Shown here: one piece after another, positions 44,539-54,406 of the stretch
How positions within the stretch are numbered: position 1 is the first letter of the stretch
Layout of the letters: each line of letters begins with the position of its first letter
Assembly: GCF_024362695.1 (NCBI RefSeq)
Contig: NC_065406.1
Span: forward strand, 11,966,001 to 12,030,000
Reading direction: 5' to 3'
DNA: 64,000 nt
Origin: Pectinophora gossypiella
Taxonomy: Eukaryota; Arthropoda; Insecta; Lepidoptera; Gelechiidae
Translations under genes and position numbers: made by a program
Notes under the pieces: model-generated
Databases searched by the model: none
What the model was told of the DNA's origin: nothing
The model's input: the letters and a program-made list of their open reading frames with translations, nothing else

Positions 44539-44836
44539 GAGGAGCTCGGTGGCGCAGCGGTAAACGCGCTCGGTTTGCGATTGTTGAAGTAAAGCAACTT
44601 TCGCAGAGGCCGGTCATAGGATGGGTGACCACAAAAAAAAAAGTTTTCATCTCGAGCTCCTCCGTGCTTCGGAAGGCACGTTAAGCCGTTGGTCCCGGCT
44701 GCATTAGCAGTCGTTAATAACCACCAATCCGCACTGGGCCCGCGTGGTGGTTTAAGGCCCGATCTCCCTATCCATCAATAGGGAAGGCCCGTGCCCCAGC
44801 AGTGGGGACGTTAATGGGCTGATGATGATGATGAAT
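44539..44836 (+). mobile_element. SINE C with tRNA-like and 5S-like promoter segments
   Basis: The head begins GAGCTCGGTGGCGCAGCGGT, a box-A-like sequence. It is followed at 44586-44632 by GAAGTAAAGCAACTTTCGCA and GGTCATAGGATGGGTGACCA, which resemble the internal control region of 5S rRNA (AAGCAAC box A; GGATGGGTGACC box C). Then come a poly-A run, the same core as in SINE A and B (44661-44698), CCGCACTGGGCCCGCGTGG, GTGCCCCAGCAGTGGGGACG and a (GAT)n tail. The 75-codon frame over the head is not a gene. The tail suggests mobilisation by an RTE-type LINE. No TSD was found. Confidence 0.75.
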
Positions 44837-45076
44837 CATACTCGTCATCAAATAGCACATCTCAATCTAAGCAAACCAGAACATCTATCCAAACGTTCAA
44901 AATTTTAGTATTCATCTTCAGCTTCTTAATGTCACGAAAGCTCATTTGAGATTTAACGACATTTTCATGCATGTATTAACATAAATCCAATATTAGCTAT
45001 CTTCTTCCTAATGGTTTTCTACGATATGACGTAAGCAGTATACTAATTTGCTATTTTTATTACTCCATATTTATTT

Positions 45077-45239
45077 TACTAAATACATACATACATAAAT
45101 CCACGCCTATTTTCCACTGGGGTTAACAGAGACCATGGAATTCCATTTGTTTCGATCCTGACACACTTCTCTTGCTTCTTCCACATTCATCAATGGTTTC
45201 GTACACGCGCGTCGATTCAGAGTATAGTACTAAATACAT
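45077..45239 (-). mobile_element. LINE T 3' end, antisense, 12-bp TSD
   Basis: TACTAAATACAT at 45077-45088 and 45228-45239 brackets the insert 45089-45227. It is the complement of the (TATG)n tail, the TAGTCTCTG-like and GGAATTCCATTTG blocks and the CMKRLMNV-encoding region (CATTCATCAATGGTTTCGTA). Confidence 0.87.
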
Positions 45240-45545
45240 TACATTTGTGACATAACCATTATTCATCAAATTATGATGTCTAGTTCGTACCTCGGAAACA
45301 AACGCTTCACGGATCATAAATAATGTGGTAATTCGAGGCGTAAATATTAAAATGAATTACCTATTAGGGTTTAGTGTTTGTTTTATTGATCATTAAATTC
45401 TATTTTCAAACTTAAAGTCGCATAATTATATCGTTCATGTGGGTACCATGTCAGATAACGTGTACCTATTTCTTACAGATTTCCGCATACTTAATAGTCA
45501 TCATAACAGGTCTATTCGCATATCATATTATTATGTAAGTAATCT
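45240..45545. other. No feature recognised
   Basis: Unique AT-rich sequence. Confidence 0.45.
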
Positions 45546-45668
45546 TTTTCTTCTATCGTGTGGGTTGTGAGGTGGATTACCAACCCCATCAACCCTTGTG
45601 TCAGGGTTACTATTGAGTCGTCAAAGGCCCCTAACATGGGTCATGTAAAGATTACTCATTTACATTAT
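45546..45668 (-). mobile_element. SINE A 3' half, antisense
   Basis: CTTCTATCGTGTGGGTTGTG, GGTGGATTACCAACCCC and GTCAGGGTTACTATTGAG are the complement of the SINE A 3' part. The copy stops before the core. No TSD was recognised. Confidence 0.8.
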
Positions 45669-46149
45669 GAAATAATACTTAAGCAAATGGCTGCGTTTTC
45701 AATCTGCAATTTTACTATTCGTACCATTTTTGTGCAAAACATTATGTACAGGCAGGTACATGGTCATAGGAAACTCACTTTTATTAAAAATTTTGAGAGT
45801 GTTAATTCTTACGATAAAATGCATGATAAAAAGACATATTTAAATATTAATAGTCACGATTATATTGGTACCGGCGGCCGCTCCTAAAATAGCAGTCAAA
45901 ATTCGCTATTTCCTTAATTGCCTTTTGGCATACTAAAAATTAATTAAATTCATAAATATTACATCGAGCCATACCCCGTGTTGCTAGATAACATCAAAAT
46001 GCAGTTTACATCTAAATTGATCGAGTCTAATCAATAAAAATATATTTTTAGGATTTTTCTACTTAAGTATACAAAAAATGGTCATATTATTCTATGACCA
46101 TAAATATATTTTTTTTAATATATATATTTTTTATGTATTTTATTTCACT
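45669..46149. other. No feature recognised
   Basis: AT-rich; the 109-codon frame at 45558-45887 begins inside the SINE and has no motif. Confidence 0.45.
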
Positions 46150-46330
46150 AATATAAATAGACGCTAATAATACCATAAACGTCACTGTAAATCTGTGTGC
46201 ACAACTAAACCGCTGGGCCGATTTGGATGAAAATATCCAGGAACGAACAAATGGTACCTAATTTTCAGACATTTGAAAAAAATATCATATACTTTGTCCA
46301 CACAGGCTGCGACACGCACTTTATTTCACG
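46150..46330. repeat. Dispersed insect repeat fragment (CCGCTGGGCCGATTTGG)
   Basis: AACTAAACCGCTGGGCCGAT followed by TTGGATGAAAATATCCAGG resembles a widespread insect transposon fragment, from memory. It has no second copy in this window, so the family and boundaries are unknown. Confidence 0.4.
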
Positions 46331-46609
46331 CTAAATGCTCGTAACTGGACATAACACTCCAAAGTTATATAAATATAAGAAATAGTAAGCAATACAAAAA
46401 GTCTGTTAAAACGACCCACCCACAATAAAATTATAGACGAAATTGTGAATTTAGGTTTTCTTTTTTCATCTACGTATGTATGTGTTTACACCAAGTCCAT
46501 AGATCAAATAAACACTAAATCTAGAAAATTGTATCGATCGTTTTCAATCTGTTATCGCTAGTTGTAACAAATATCTTCAATTAAGTAATAACACTATTGT
46601 TTAAGATTC

Positions 46610-46768
46610 ATTAATACTCACGTTAAGCTGTTGCTCCCGGTTACTAAGTAGTCTTTACATGAATCATGTCAGGGGCCTTTGGCGGCTCAATAATAACCCT
46701 GGCACCAGGGTTGATGAGGTTGGTAATTCACCTCACAACCCACACGATAGAAGAGAAGATTAATACTC
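46610..46768 (+). mobile_element. SINE A truncated at the core, 10-bp TSD
   Basis: ATTAATACTC at 46610-46619 and 46759-46768 brackets a 139-bp insert. It starts in the middle of the shared core (ACGTTAAGCTGTTG) and runs to GATAGAAGAGAAG. The truncation point lies within the predicted stable hairpin-rich core. Confidence 0.87.
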
Positions 46769-48797
46769 TTATTTTTACGCTGACTTTTCTCTCTCTCTCC
46801 TTGGAATTTATTATTCCCATCTGATTGTGGGGTCTGCCTTCTTCGTACTTCTTTACGCTGCCTTTTCTAAATGTTATATTTTGGTTGGTGGTTACTGCAA
46901 AAATGCGGGTGCGACGGTCAGTAAATATGTTTAGCGATTGTCTCTTGGATTTACAATCCTGATTAAAATAATTATGGGGAGTGGCGAGTTGGAATCATCT
47001 TGAGGCTGATCCCAAATGAGTCATTTGACCTGTCTGACGCGCATCCTCGTCAATACTTGAGTCATTTAACTTTAGAGGCTAGAGTTCGATGACTTTTGCA
47101 AAGTCTTCAAGGTCTAAACCTAGTAATTTAGTCAGATTTCAGATCTGAATACTAATCGGCGTTTAATTATGTAGCCACAGGCACGCGTCAAAATTTTTGT
47201 GGCGGGTTTCAAATTGAGCTTAATTTGTTTGCTTTAATGAATAAGGAACATTATTTAATTACATTTATCTCTCAAATTTTAATTGTGAAGGTGTCTGATT
47301 TTTCACGAAAATGTAACACAATATAATTATGCTAATTGCTCACATTAAAACGGAAACTGGCTTCTACGGCGTTATTACCTGTAACCAAAGATTAAATTGT
47401 TAATATAATACGTAATTGTGATCACTAAAAAAGTTAAAAGACATACATAATATATATTATCATGTTATAAACTGATATTATTAGGTAGCCCATCACATTG
47501 ACTTTATAGTAGTAGTAATAATGTAATATTCTAAGATTTTATGTTTGTCCCTCAACTGAACTTTTACGGATCGTTATAACTGACATATTTACTGCACATT
47601 TCCAACGCAAACGCAAGAAATAAACACATAAATATATTCTATTAGTAAACTGTTAAATATTACTACGTATCGTAAACAAATATTTGTCGTAATTCACGAT
47701 TTCGTCCCGATTGCATGTTCCACATAAAATTTGTGGTCAAAAATAAATACTGGTGAACTACTAGTGTTGTGTGTTACCGGTAGTAGTGTACCACTATGAC
47801 AAATGGAGCAGTGACAGTGAAACAGTAAACATACTAGTTAGTTACTCATTGCCAATATCATTGTGAAAAAATATTAACGTGGGCTTCACAGTATATGTAT
47901 TTATGCCAAGATATGAGTTTTCACGTAAGTGAATTCAAAAGCAAGATCTTACTATGTTCTGTGTCTAAACTGATAGAGGAATATCCTAATTATCCGTGGT
48001 ATACTTAATTACTACCGTAATTCGATATCAGGCTGCTATCAAAACTAATAAGAAACTCTATTGTATTTAATAGTAGAAATTTGAAAAGAAAATATGAAAA
48101 ATTGTCGCGGTGATACCAGCACCCATCACTAGTATTAACCTAAATTCTGCAGTAAACGGGTAGTTCCACGTTTTATGCGACCATTTTATGGTTCGCGACG
48201 CATAACGCACCTCGATATAAATGAAATATTAGTAACTGCTCACACCACAATCTTACTGACTTGCGGAATTCTAAGAGTATCGTAACTGTCGAGGGAATTA
48301 TATTATACGGCGTTTTGTATAACAACTCGGAGCTACGCGTTGCAGTGTCGTTTATATTAGTATTAGCATTATATTAATGACCGCCTCTGGGTCTGTGAAC
48401 ATTTATTTATCGTTCCGCTATGCAGTCGGTGCTTTGCGTCCTATCCAGATGAGACACGCCTCGTGTCAGTCCAAGAATTTCCTTTTACACTTAGATAAAA
48501 ACAACATATTTTTATTTTCGTTAACAACACGTGTAATCACACAGCTTCAAAATGACCGACATAATTACTATTTCTACAACACCTGCATAAAATATTAAGT
48601 CTTGAAACTTTGATAAAGTTAAGTCCCCAGAGCTTTTGCCATAAAAAAATTGCGTGAATTTCTGAGAAGTTCTAAGGTCACAGAGGATTAAAACTTTCCG
48701 GACGACCTTTTTAAAACTCAATTGAGAAGCGAAACAGCAAATAATAAAGTTAATAACTACCAAATATTAACCAAGTGTAAGTAGTTATATAATACCA
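46769..48797. other. About 2 kb without a recognised feature
   Basis: AT-rich unique sequence with scattered chance frames of 70-80 codons. Confidence 0.5.
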
Positions 48798-48955
48798 GGG
48801 GGGTTAAAAAGCCCACATCGAAGCAATTCATCTAAAACAGCAATATTGCAATTTGACATTTGTTTAAATTGTGCACTTACTTTATATGCGCAAATGTCAA
48901 ATTGCAATATTGCTTTTTTAGATGAATTGCTTCGATGTGGCATTTTTAACCCCCC
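48798..48955. mobile_element. MITE M2, near-perfect palindrome
   Basis: The ends GGGGGGTTAAAAAGCCCACA and GGCATTTTTAACCCCCC. The arms pair for about 60 bp with few mismatches (AGCAATATTGCAATTTGACA in the left arm is matched exactly in the right arm). The asymmetric centre is AATTGTGCACTTACTTTATA. This is the best M2 copy; its transcript would fold into a long hairpin. Confidence 0.88.
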
Positions 48956-49524
48956 AAAATTCTCAAAGTATTCTCTTAGGATCTAATGAGCTGAAAACTG
49001 GATGAAGACATTCAGCCGAAGATGTGTCGTGACTGAGTGTTATAACAAGGGTCATCATTTATACCCAAAAACAAAAATACAAGTTGCTTATGTCTGTTAT
49101 CCATTAAATAAGAAAGTTAAACGAAGGTCTCGACAGCTCCATCTATATTGTTTTTGGTAAACGTAGCCTGGAAAGTCCCTCATTAAAGATACAGTCTCAC
49201 AAAGCAAGACAAAAACAACAATAGCCGAGATGCACCACTCGTGACATAAATGTTTACATAGGCTTGAAGGGCCTTCATGTTTACGACTTATTGTGGTGTC
49301 GCCGTAAAACGAACATTATACGTAAGTAAGTATGTAACGGGTTGATGTCTAGATGATATGTCCAAAGCATATTATTTTTGAAAGAGAGTGAATAAATTGC
49401 CACCTCAAAATGAAACAGTGTAGGTACTTTTAAATAGAAAAGAATCGATCGACCTAATATCGAGTGATATATCACTATGCTAACGTCCGCTTACATACTT
49501 CGACAGATCTAATTCTTACCGCGC
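48956..49524. other. No feature recognised
   Basis: Unique sequence. Confidence 0.45.
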
Positions 49525-49822
49525 ATTGAGATTACGGCAATGCAGGACGGAAGGGGCAAGTCACAGGGACTGTAACCTGGAACCTGACAGAGGGCAGCAG
49601 TAACTGTCAGTACTATTCAGAGGCGGAGGACAGGAGTCCTAGTATGGCTTTGTAATAGACTACTCTGGGCGCCATCCCACTTGCGTCAGACAGAGTACTG
49701 CGGGGCGGAAGGCAAGAGGGAAACCACTGCCCTATTTTCCCTAAAAAAGTAGCATGGAAAATGCTGCACCGACAAGAGCGTGGCTCTTAAATTGATGATG
49801 ATGATGATGATGATTGAGATTA
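49525..49822 (+). mobile_element. RTE-parasitic retroposon (family E), 10-bp TSD, near full length
   Basis: ATTGAGATTA at 49525-49534 and 49813-49822 brackets 49535-49812. The insert starts CGGCAATGCAGGACGGAAGG, includes CTGTAACCTGGAACCTGACA, GGCGCCATCCCACTTGCG and TACTGCGGGGCGGAAGGC. It ends with AAAATGCTGCACCGACAAGA, GCGTGGCTCTTAAATTGA and (TGA)n. The last ~50 bp match the RTE LINE end at 57670-57718. No clear pol III box A/B is visible, so it may derive from a LINE deletion rather than a tRNA. Confidence 0.87.
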
Positions 49823-50168
49823 TTGTAAAATGTTATTTATTGAAATATAATCACTTAGTATACTGAACCGATCGTTCTGTTTAATAGTACTTAATTGAGT
49901 TTTCACCGTCTGCCCTTCTTGTGTATAGTCAGGTTAAAGATACTATGTTCAAGCAATTACGCAACCAAAAGCAAGCTTCAATTTCATAGTGGAGTCAATA
50001 CTAAACACACGCTATTTAGTAATACATTGATATCAACTATACAAACTTGTTCGAAAGGTCAGTCCAGTACAAGTCATTAGAAGGGCTGGGCGAGCAGGAA
50101 TTCAGTGAAGTACAATTATTATATTATACAATATATAATTATACATAGATAGAACCCGACGCCACTCC
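49823..50168. other. No feature recognised
   Basis: Unique AT-rich sequence. Confidence 0.45.
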
Positions 50169-50321
50169 TGGGTGGTTAAAAAGGTCACATGGAAACAATT
50201 TATCTAAAAAGCAATAATGCTATTTGTCATTTCCGCGTATAAAAATAAGTGCTCCACCAAATGGCAAATAGGAATGTTGCTGTTTTAGATGAATTGCTTC
50301 AATGTGGCCATTTTAACCTCT
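50169..50321. mobile_element. MITE M2, diverged copy
   Basis: GGTGGTTAAAAAGGTCACAT, AACAATTTATCTAAAAAGC and the right arm TTTTAGATGAATTGCTTCAA then TGTGGCCATTTTAACC. The centre differs from other copies (CCGCGTATAAAAATAAGTGC). Confidence 0.8.
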
Positions 50322-50765
50322 CTGATATTCGTCTTAAGACGGAATTCGAAAATGATGAACCGCATGGCGATTTATGATATTTGTATACAATAAAATTAAA
50401 ACCAGTACTTACCAATAATACTACACATAGAAAGGACAATTCGCCTCCCACAAATTCGTATCGGTAAAGAGCTAGGTTTACCTCACCAATATAAAAATAT
50501 AGACGTTATATCCTACCTGTGTAAATGTATGTTACCATAACACATATCCTTTGGTAGAATTTACGACTTTCATTATGCGTTCAAATGATTGTAAAACCGG
50601 TAGCCCCATACACACGACAGTAATTTATACCGACTGGGTTTAGAAGTTTAACTTGTAACATAATAGCACTAAGTATACAAGGTTTTTACTAGTTTGCCTA
50701 TAAGCACGTTACTATTTTCAAAGCATCGGAGTCAAAAACACAAATAAGTATTAAGTAACAATTAA
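50322..50765. other. No feature recognised
   Basis: Unique AT-rich sequence. Confidence 0.45.
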
Positions 50766-50878
50766 TATCAGAATTTGAATTCACAACTAAGTACTTTATT
50801 ATTGTTCTGTTCAATCGGGAATCACGACAAAAATTCAAATTCTGATAGTTAGTTAGTTCTGAGTTCAAATTCTGATAT
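50766..50878. repeat. Local inverted and direct repeats of TCAGAATTTGAA
   Basis: ATATCAGAATTTGAATT (about 50765) is inverted at 50832-50846 (AATTCAAATTCTGATA) and again at 50863-50878 (GTTCAAATTCTGATAT), giving one left arm and two alternative right arms. Confidence 0.55.
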
Positions 50879-50966
50879 CTAATAATTGGTGAACGTAGAA
50901 ATTAGCATTCTTTTGTATTTGGAAACGCGATAATTGCCAAAGGACATTAAAAAAATAGAGGCAGTT

Positions 50967-51050
50967 TTTACTTTACCTGGTTGATTGAGGGGAGGCCTGT
51001 GCCAAGCAGTGGGGCGTATATAGACTGTTTATATTATTTATATTTACTTT
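50967..51050 (+). mobile_element. SINE B 3' end, 8-bp TSD
   Basis: TTTACTTT at 50967-50974 and 51043-51050 brackets a 68-bp insert: CTGGTTGATTGAGGGGAGGC, CTGTGCCAAGCAGTGGGG and CGTATATAGACTG with an AT-rich tail. TTTACTTT is low in complexity, so the TSD is moderate evidence; the SINE B 3' end itself is clear. Confidence 0.7.
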
Positions 51051-51854
51051 GTATAATTCGAATCACAAATAAATATCTAATACATTGCTATCAGTGTTAG
51101 TCCGTTTGAATTTCGTTCGTATACAATATTTACACAGCTGTCAATCACTACAACCCTTTTCACCCTTGTGTCCTAATTTCTTGGCTTGGAAATCACGCCC
51201 TTTACAGAATAAAATCATTTTTTATTTATTCCTTCTTACAACTTTCAGGAAAACTCTACTCTCTAATTTTCAGGTTTGCGTTTTTGTATAACCTTATCAA
51301 AGAAAGGACGTATCGGCTGAAGCGAAAGTATAAATTCGTAGCATTTACCTTCCTACATTCGAAAATCTCCTTATTTTAACGTAATAGTGTTTCATTTTTA
51401 TAGTACCTATCGAAATTCCAAAAGAGAAACTATACCGAGGTACCAATTAAACTTCAGGAACTTTTCAATTAATGTATCAATCACTCTATGACTTCATACT
51501 CCCAGATACGATCAATCAATTCCCAATCCAATTACAATAATCTAAAGTAAATAATAGCTATTAAAGTGTAATGTCGATACACTAGCAGCTTATTTATATA
51601 ATAGTGTTATAATTGTAATAATAAGCCGTTTGTGATCATGTTACGTAAGTGTTGGTAATAATAACAGTCGTTGGTATAACAATGTTATAGGATATGGCGC
51701 GGGCGCGTGTATCGGCGGCACTCGCTCATACTAATGAGAGATGACATTATTACAGAGGTATTTAAGAACATTATTGTATCATTTAATAGTAAGACGTAAA
51801 TGTGGTTCCCAAGTTGCAAAATTATGTAAGTACATTTATTAAGTTACAGTTTAG
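51051..51854. other. No feature recognised
   Basis: AT-rich unique sequence; the short GC-richer GGCGCGGGCGCGTGTATCGG at 51695-51714 is isolated. Confidence 0.45.
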
Positions 51855-51935
51855 TTGCGTGTACTTAGTTCATCTTGCGAAGGATGTATCTCTAACTACC
51901 CCAATTGGGATATAGCCGTGAGTTTATGGTTTCGC
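51855..51935 (+). repeat. LINE L2-type 3' end
   Basis: GTACTTAGTTCATCTTGCG, ATGTATCTCTAACTACCCC and AATTGGGATATAGCCGTGAG with a TTTATGG end. Confidence 0.7.
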
Positions 51936-51956
51936 ATATTGATTTGAGCTTTTACT

Positions 51957-52090
51957 AGATAAATCAAATCAAATCAAATATACTTTATTGCACACAACAT
52001 ACAAAACAAATTCACACAGATGAAGATAGATACAGTACAATCTGGCGGCCTTATTGCTAAGCAGCAAGTGATAAGTAATTAGCAACTGGA
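51957..52090 (-). repeat. CR1-like LINE 3' end, antisense
   Basis: The tail complement (AAATC)n is followed by AATATACTTTATTGCACAC and GGCGGCCTTATTGCTAAGC. A sister copy lies at 57300. In sense, GCAATAAAGTATATTTGATT and further TTTGA units is the familiar end of a lepidopteran CR1-like LINE. Confidence 0.65.
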
Positions 52091-52514
52091 GTTTTATTGT
52101 GGTTTAGCAGAAAACAAGACACCATTCAATTTAGAAAAGTTCGTTCCCCAAAATTGATTTAATCTAAATTGAAATTGGAATCAAAGGTCGACTGCGTGTT
52201 ATAAAGCTTGTTTCCTCCGAAAATACGAAATGAACTAATTGATATGCAAGAATCGTAACACTTAGTTGAAGGTGCGACTCTTCTGAAATTGTATAAAATC
52301 ATACAACACCGAACTGTAATCAGTTCTCGAATTTAAATAATCAAATTCATAATAATATTAAAATGCGTCACGTCGATTTTATTTATACTCGAGTGGGTAA
52401 TCGTTTTATATTATTTTATTTATGTCATAACAACACTGGCCAGAAAAAAATTGATGCTTATGGCGGGCTGTCATTACGAAAAAAGTAAATCATTTTAAGA
52501 GAAAGAACAGAAAG
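52091..52514. other. No feature recognised
   Basis: Unique sequence, possibly including more of the CR1-like 3' UTR. Confidence 0.4.
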
Positions 52515-52593
52515 AACACATTGAAGCAATTCTAAAAAAAAGTGATTTTGCAAATTTAGATGAATTGCTTCGATGTGGCCTTTTTAACCCCCT
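52515..52593. repeat. MITE M2, internally deleted
   Basis: ACACATTGAAGCAATTCTAA is joined after a short linker to AAATTTAGATGAATTGCTTC and GATGTGGCCTTTTTAACCCC. The centre and the outer left TIR are lost. Confidence 0.75.
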
Positions 52594-53429
52594 AGATCAA
52601 AAAAAAATATCAGTGTTTTCAGATATAACAATCAACAACAGTTTTATCAGTCTTCCTGTCGATGCGCAGGAAGAATTATCAGTTAAGTCTTAGTAAGTCT
52701 TAGTAATATCTATATATTTTACTAATTATCTATCTGTGTAATCCAATGAAAAAATGTTATGACCAAATAGGACGACAGACAGTATACAGTAATACAGATG
52801 GTTAAACAGACAGTAAAACGTGGAATAGGTAATATCGCTGTGGTGATTCTAGCAGGCAATCAGAACATCAACTCATTCAGGTGGACAGGGATGGCTGTAA
52901 GGAGCAGTCGGAGGCCATTGGCGGGATTTCACCCTATATTCTGACATCGTGGGTTTTTTACCCTATATTCAGACAACTATGGGCACGTTGCCCATTTGTG
53001 GGTATTTTACCCCATAAGTATTCATATAACTATGACGCATTTAGTTTTGAAATGTGATTCAGAATTCAGATAATTCGTGACCTTACATGATTATGTATGG
53101 TTCACGACACCAATATATTACTACCACTTCAGAAACGCCGAAATGAAATCAATAACAATATATATAGATGTGTATATAACCACCGTTTTATTAGTTTAAT
53201 TTATCGTCCTTCTATGCTCGACCGCCATCGTAATAACTACGGTCGTATCATCGCAATAATAACTGCCATTATTTACATTGATTAGTTGTAGTGGGCGATA
53301 TATACAACAGGGTAACAGGACGCTATTCTGGGGTGACTATTGACTATCGATGAACAACGACGTAGACACCTATATTTTTTATTTTTCACATATATAATTC
53401 ACTGTCAAGTAGCTGAGGCAAGGAGAGAG
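52594..53429. other. No supportable gene
   Basis: 52930-53010 holds near-repeats of CACCCTATATTCTGACA-like and TACCCTATATTCAGACA sequence. Otherwise unique AT-rich DNA. Confidence 0.45.
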
Positions 53430-53530
53430 GGAAGCGCGCTGATTGGCTCACTCAAGACCACTGAAAACTGATTGGCTAAAACTTTCGGGCGGCGATTTAT
53501 ATCTGATCTATTAGTCAGATGTGTTGACAG
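53430..53530 (+). promoter_or_regulatory. Promoter-like cluster (inverted CCAAT pair, TATA, TCAGAT)
   Basis: GATTGGCTCA (53441) and GATTGGCTAA (53470) are two inverted CCAAT boxes. They are followed by a GC-rich CGGGCGGCG, a TATA-like TTTATAT (53496-53502) and an initiator-like TCAGAT (53515-53520). The TATA to TCA spacing of about 20 bp is shorter than the usual ~30, and no gene can be attached downstream, so this is only a candidate. Confidence 0.3.
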
Positions 53531-53785
53531 AACTAATTCGTCGTTCGTCTATTATTAGGAGTCTAGAGTTTGTGTCGTCGATGCTGGTGACCTTTAAGGA
53601 TGGACAGGAGCCAACTACCGGGTTCAATACGCGGAGAGCCAGCTTTGATGTGACTTGGTTATTAGTTAGCTCTGTATTAATATGTATCGCTCCATTCATA
53701 GCGAGGTTACATAAGACAGATAAGTTATGATATATATAATATGTTACTATAGCAACACTAAGAGCGTACGAACGACAAGAGAGCC

Positions 53786-53917
53786 TTACGACTCCCACTG
53801 CTGGGTATAGGCCTCCCCCAAGAATCTCCACGACGATCGGTCCTGCGCTGCCCACATCCAGCGGCTTCCCGCGACCTTCACCAGATCGTCGGTCCACCTT
53901 GTAGCGGGCCTACCCAC
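53786..53917 (-). pseudogene. LINE V RT C-terminal fragment, frame intact over 43 codons
   Basis: The minus strand encodes VGRPATRWTDDLVKVAGS, RWMWAAQDRSSWRFLGEAYT and QQWES followed by a stop. It corresponds to the GRPPAQWSDD to EAYTQQW region of 39554-39884. The stop at 53786-53788 is the native end of the protein. The fragment lacks everything upstream. Confidence 0.8.
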
Positions 53918-54180
53918 AACAATGGGTGTGAATAATCACTGTGGTCGAAATCCGCCGGGAGAACATGGTCATCATATTTTTTATAGTATGGGCTATGAGT
54001 CTTCATTATCATCAATCACCCCGCATCATCCCACTGCTGGCTAAGGTATGATGGAGGAGTCCATTTTGACCCTTTCCGGTCCTACGCTAACCTCATCCAC
54101 AACTTTCCCGCCGTTGCAACGAATATGAGCTAGTAACCCGATACGATTAGGATTATACCGAAGTCATATGATACTTAGCG
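53918..54180. repeat. Possible LINE-derived scrap
   Basis: CATCCCACTGCTGGCTAAGG and GACCCTTTCCGGTCCTACGC (54024-54090) look like the complement of a ...CCCAGCAGTGGG 3' end, as in LINE V and SINE B. The match is too short to assign. Confidence 0.35.
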
Positions 54181-54406
54181 GAAATAACTCCGTATCATCA
54201 TCCTCCTAGCATTATCCCGTTTCTCACAGGGTCCGCTTACCTAACCTGAAGATTTGACAGGTCCGGTTTTTTACAAAAGCCACTGCCTGTCTGACCTTCC
54301 AACCCGCGATGGGAAAACCAGCCCAATACAGGTTAGGTCACATACTTCCGAAAATACATTTCTCGGGAATGTAGGAAGTGTGGTGTGTGGAAATCATTCC
54401 GTATCA
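54181..54406 (-). mobile_element. RTE-type 3' UTR retroposon (family R), 17-bp diverged TSD
   Basis: GAAATAACTCCGTATCA (54181-54197) and GAAATCATTCCGTATCA (54390-54406) differ at two positions and bracket 54198-54389. The insert, on the minus strand, contains TACATTCCCGAGAAATG, CAGCCCAATACAGG-complement sequence and ends with CTAGGAGGATGATGA. Two TSD mismatches suggest an older insertion than the copies at 1952 and 37158. Confidence 0.82.

Noticed and set aside
53521..53730. A 69-codon frame just downstream of the promoter-like cluster
   Set aside because: It would need a GTG start, has no recognisable motif, and a longer antisense frame overlaps it.
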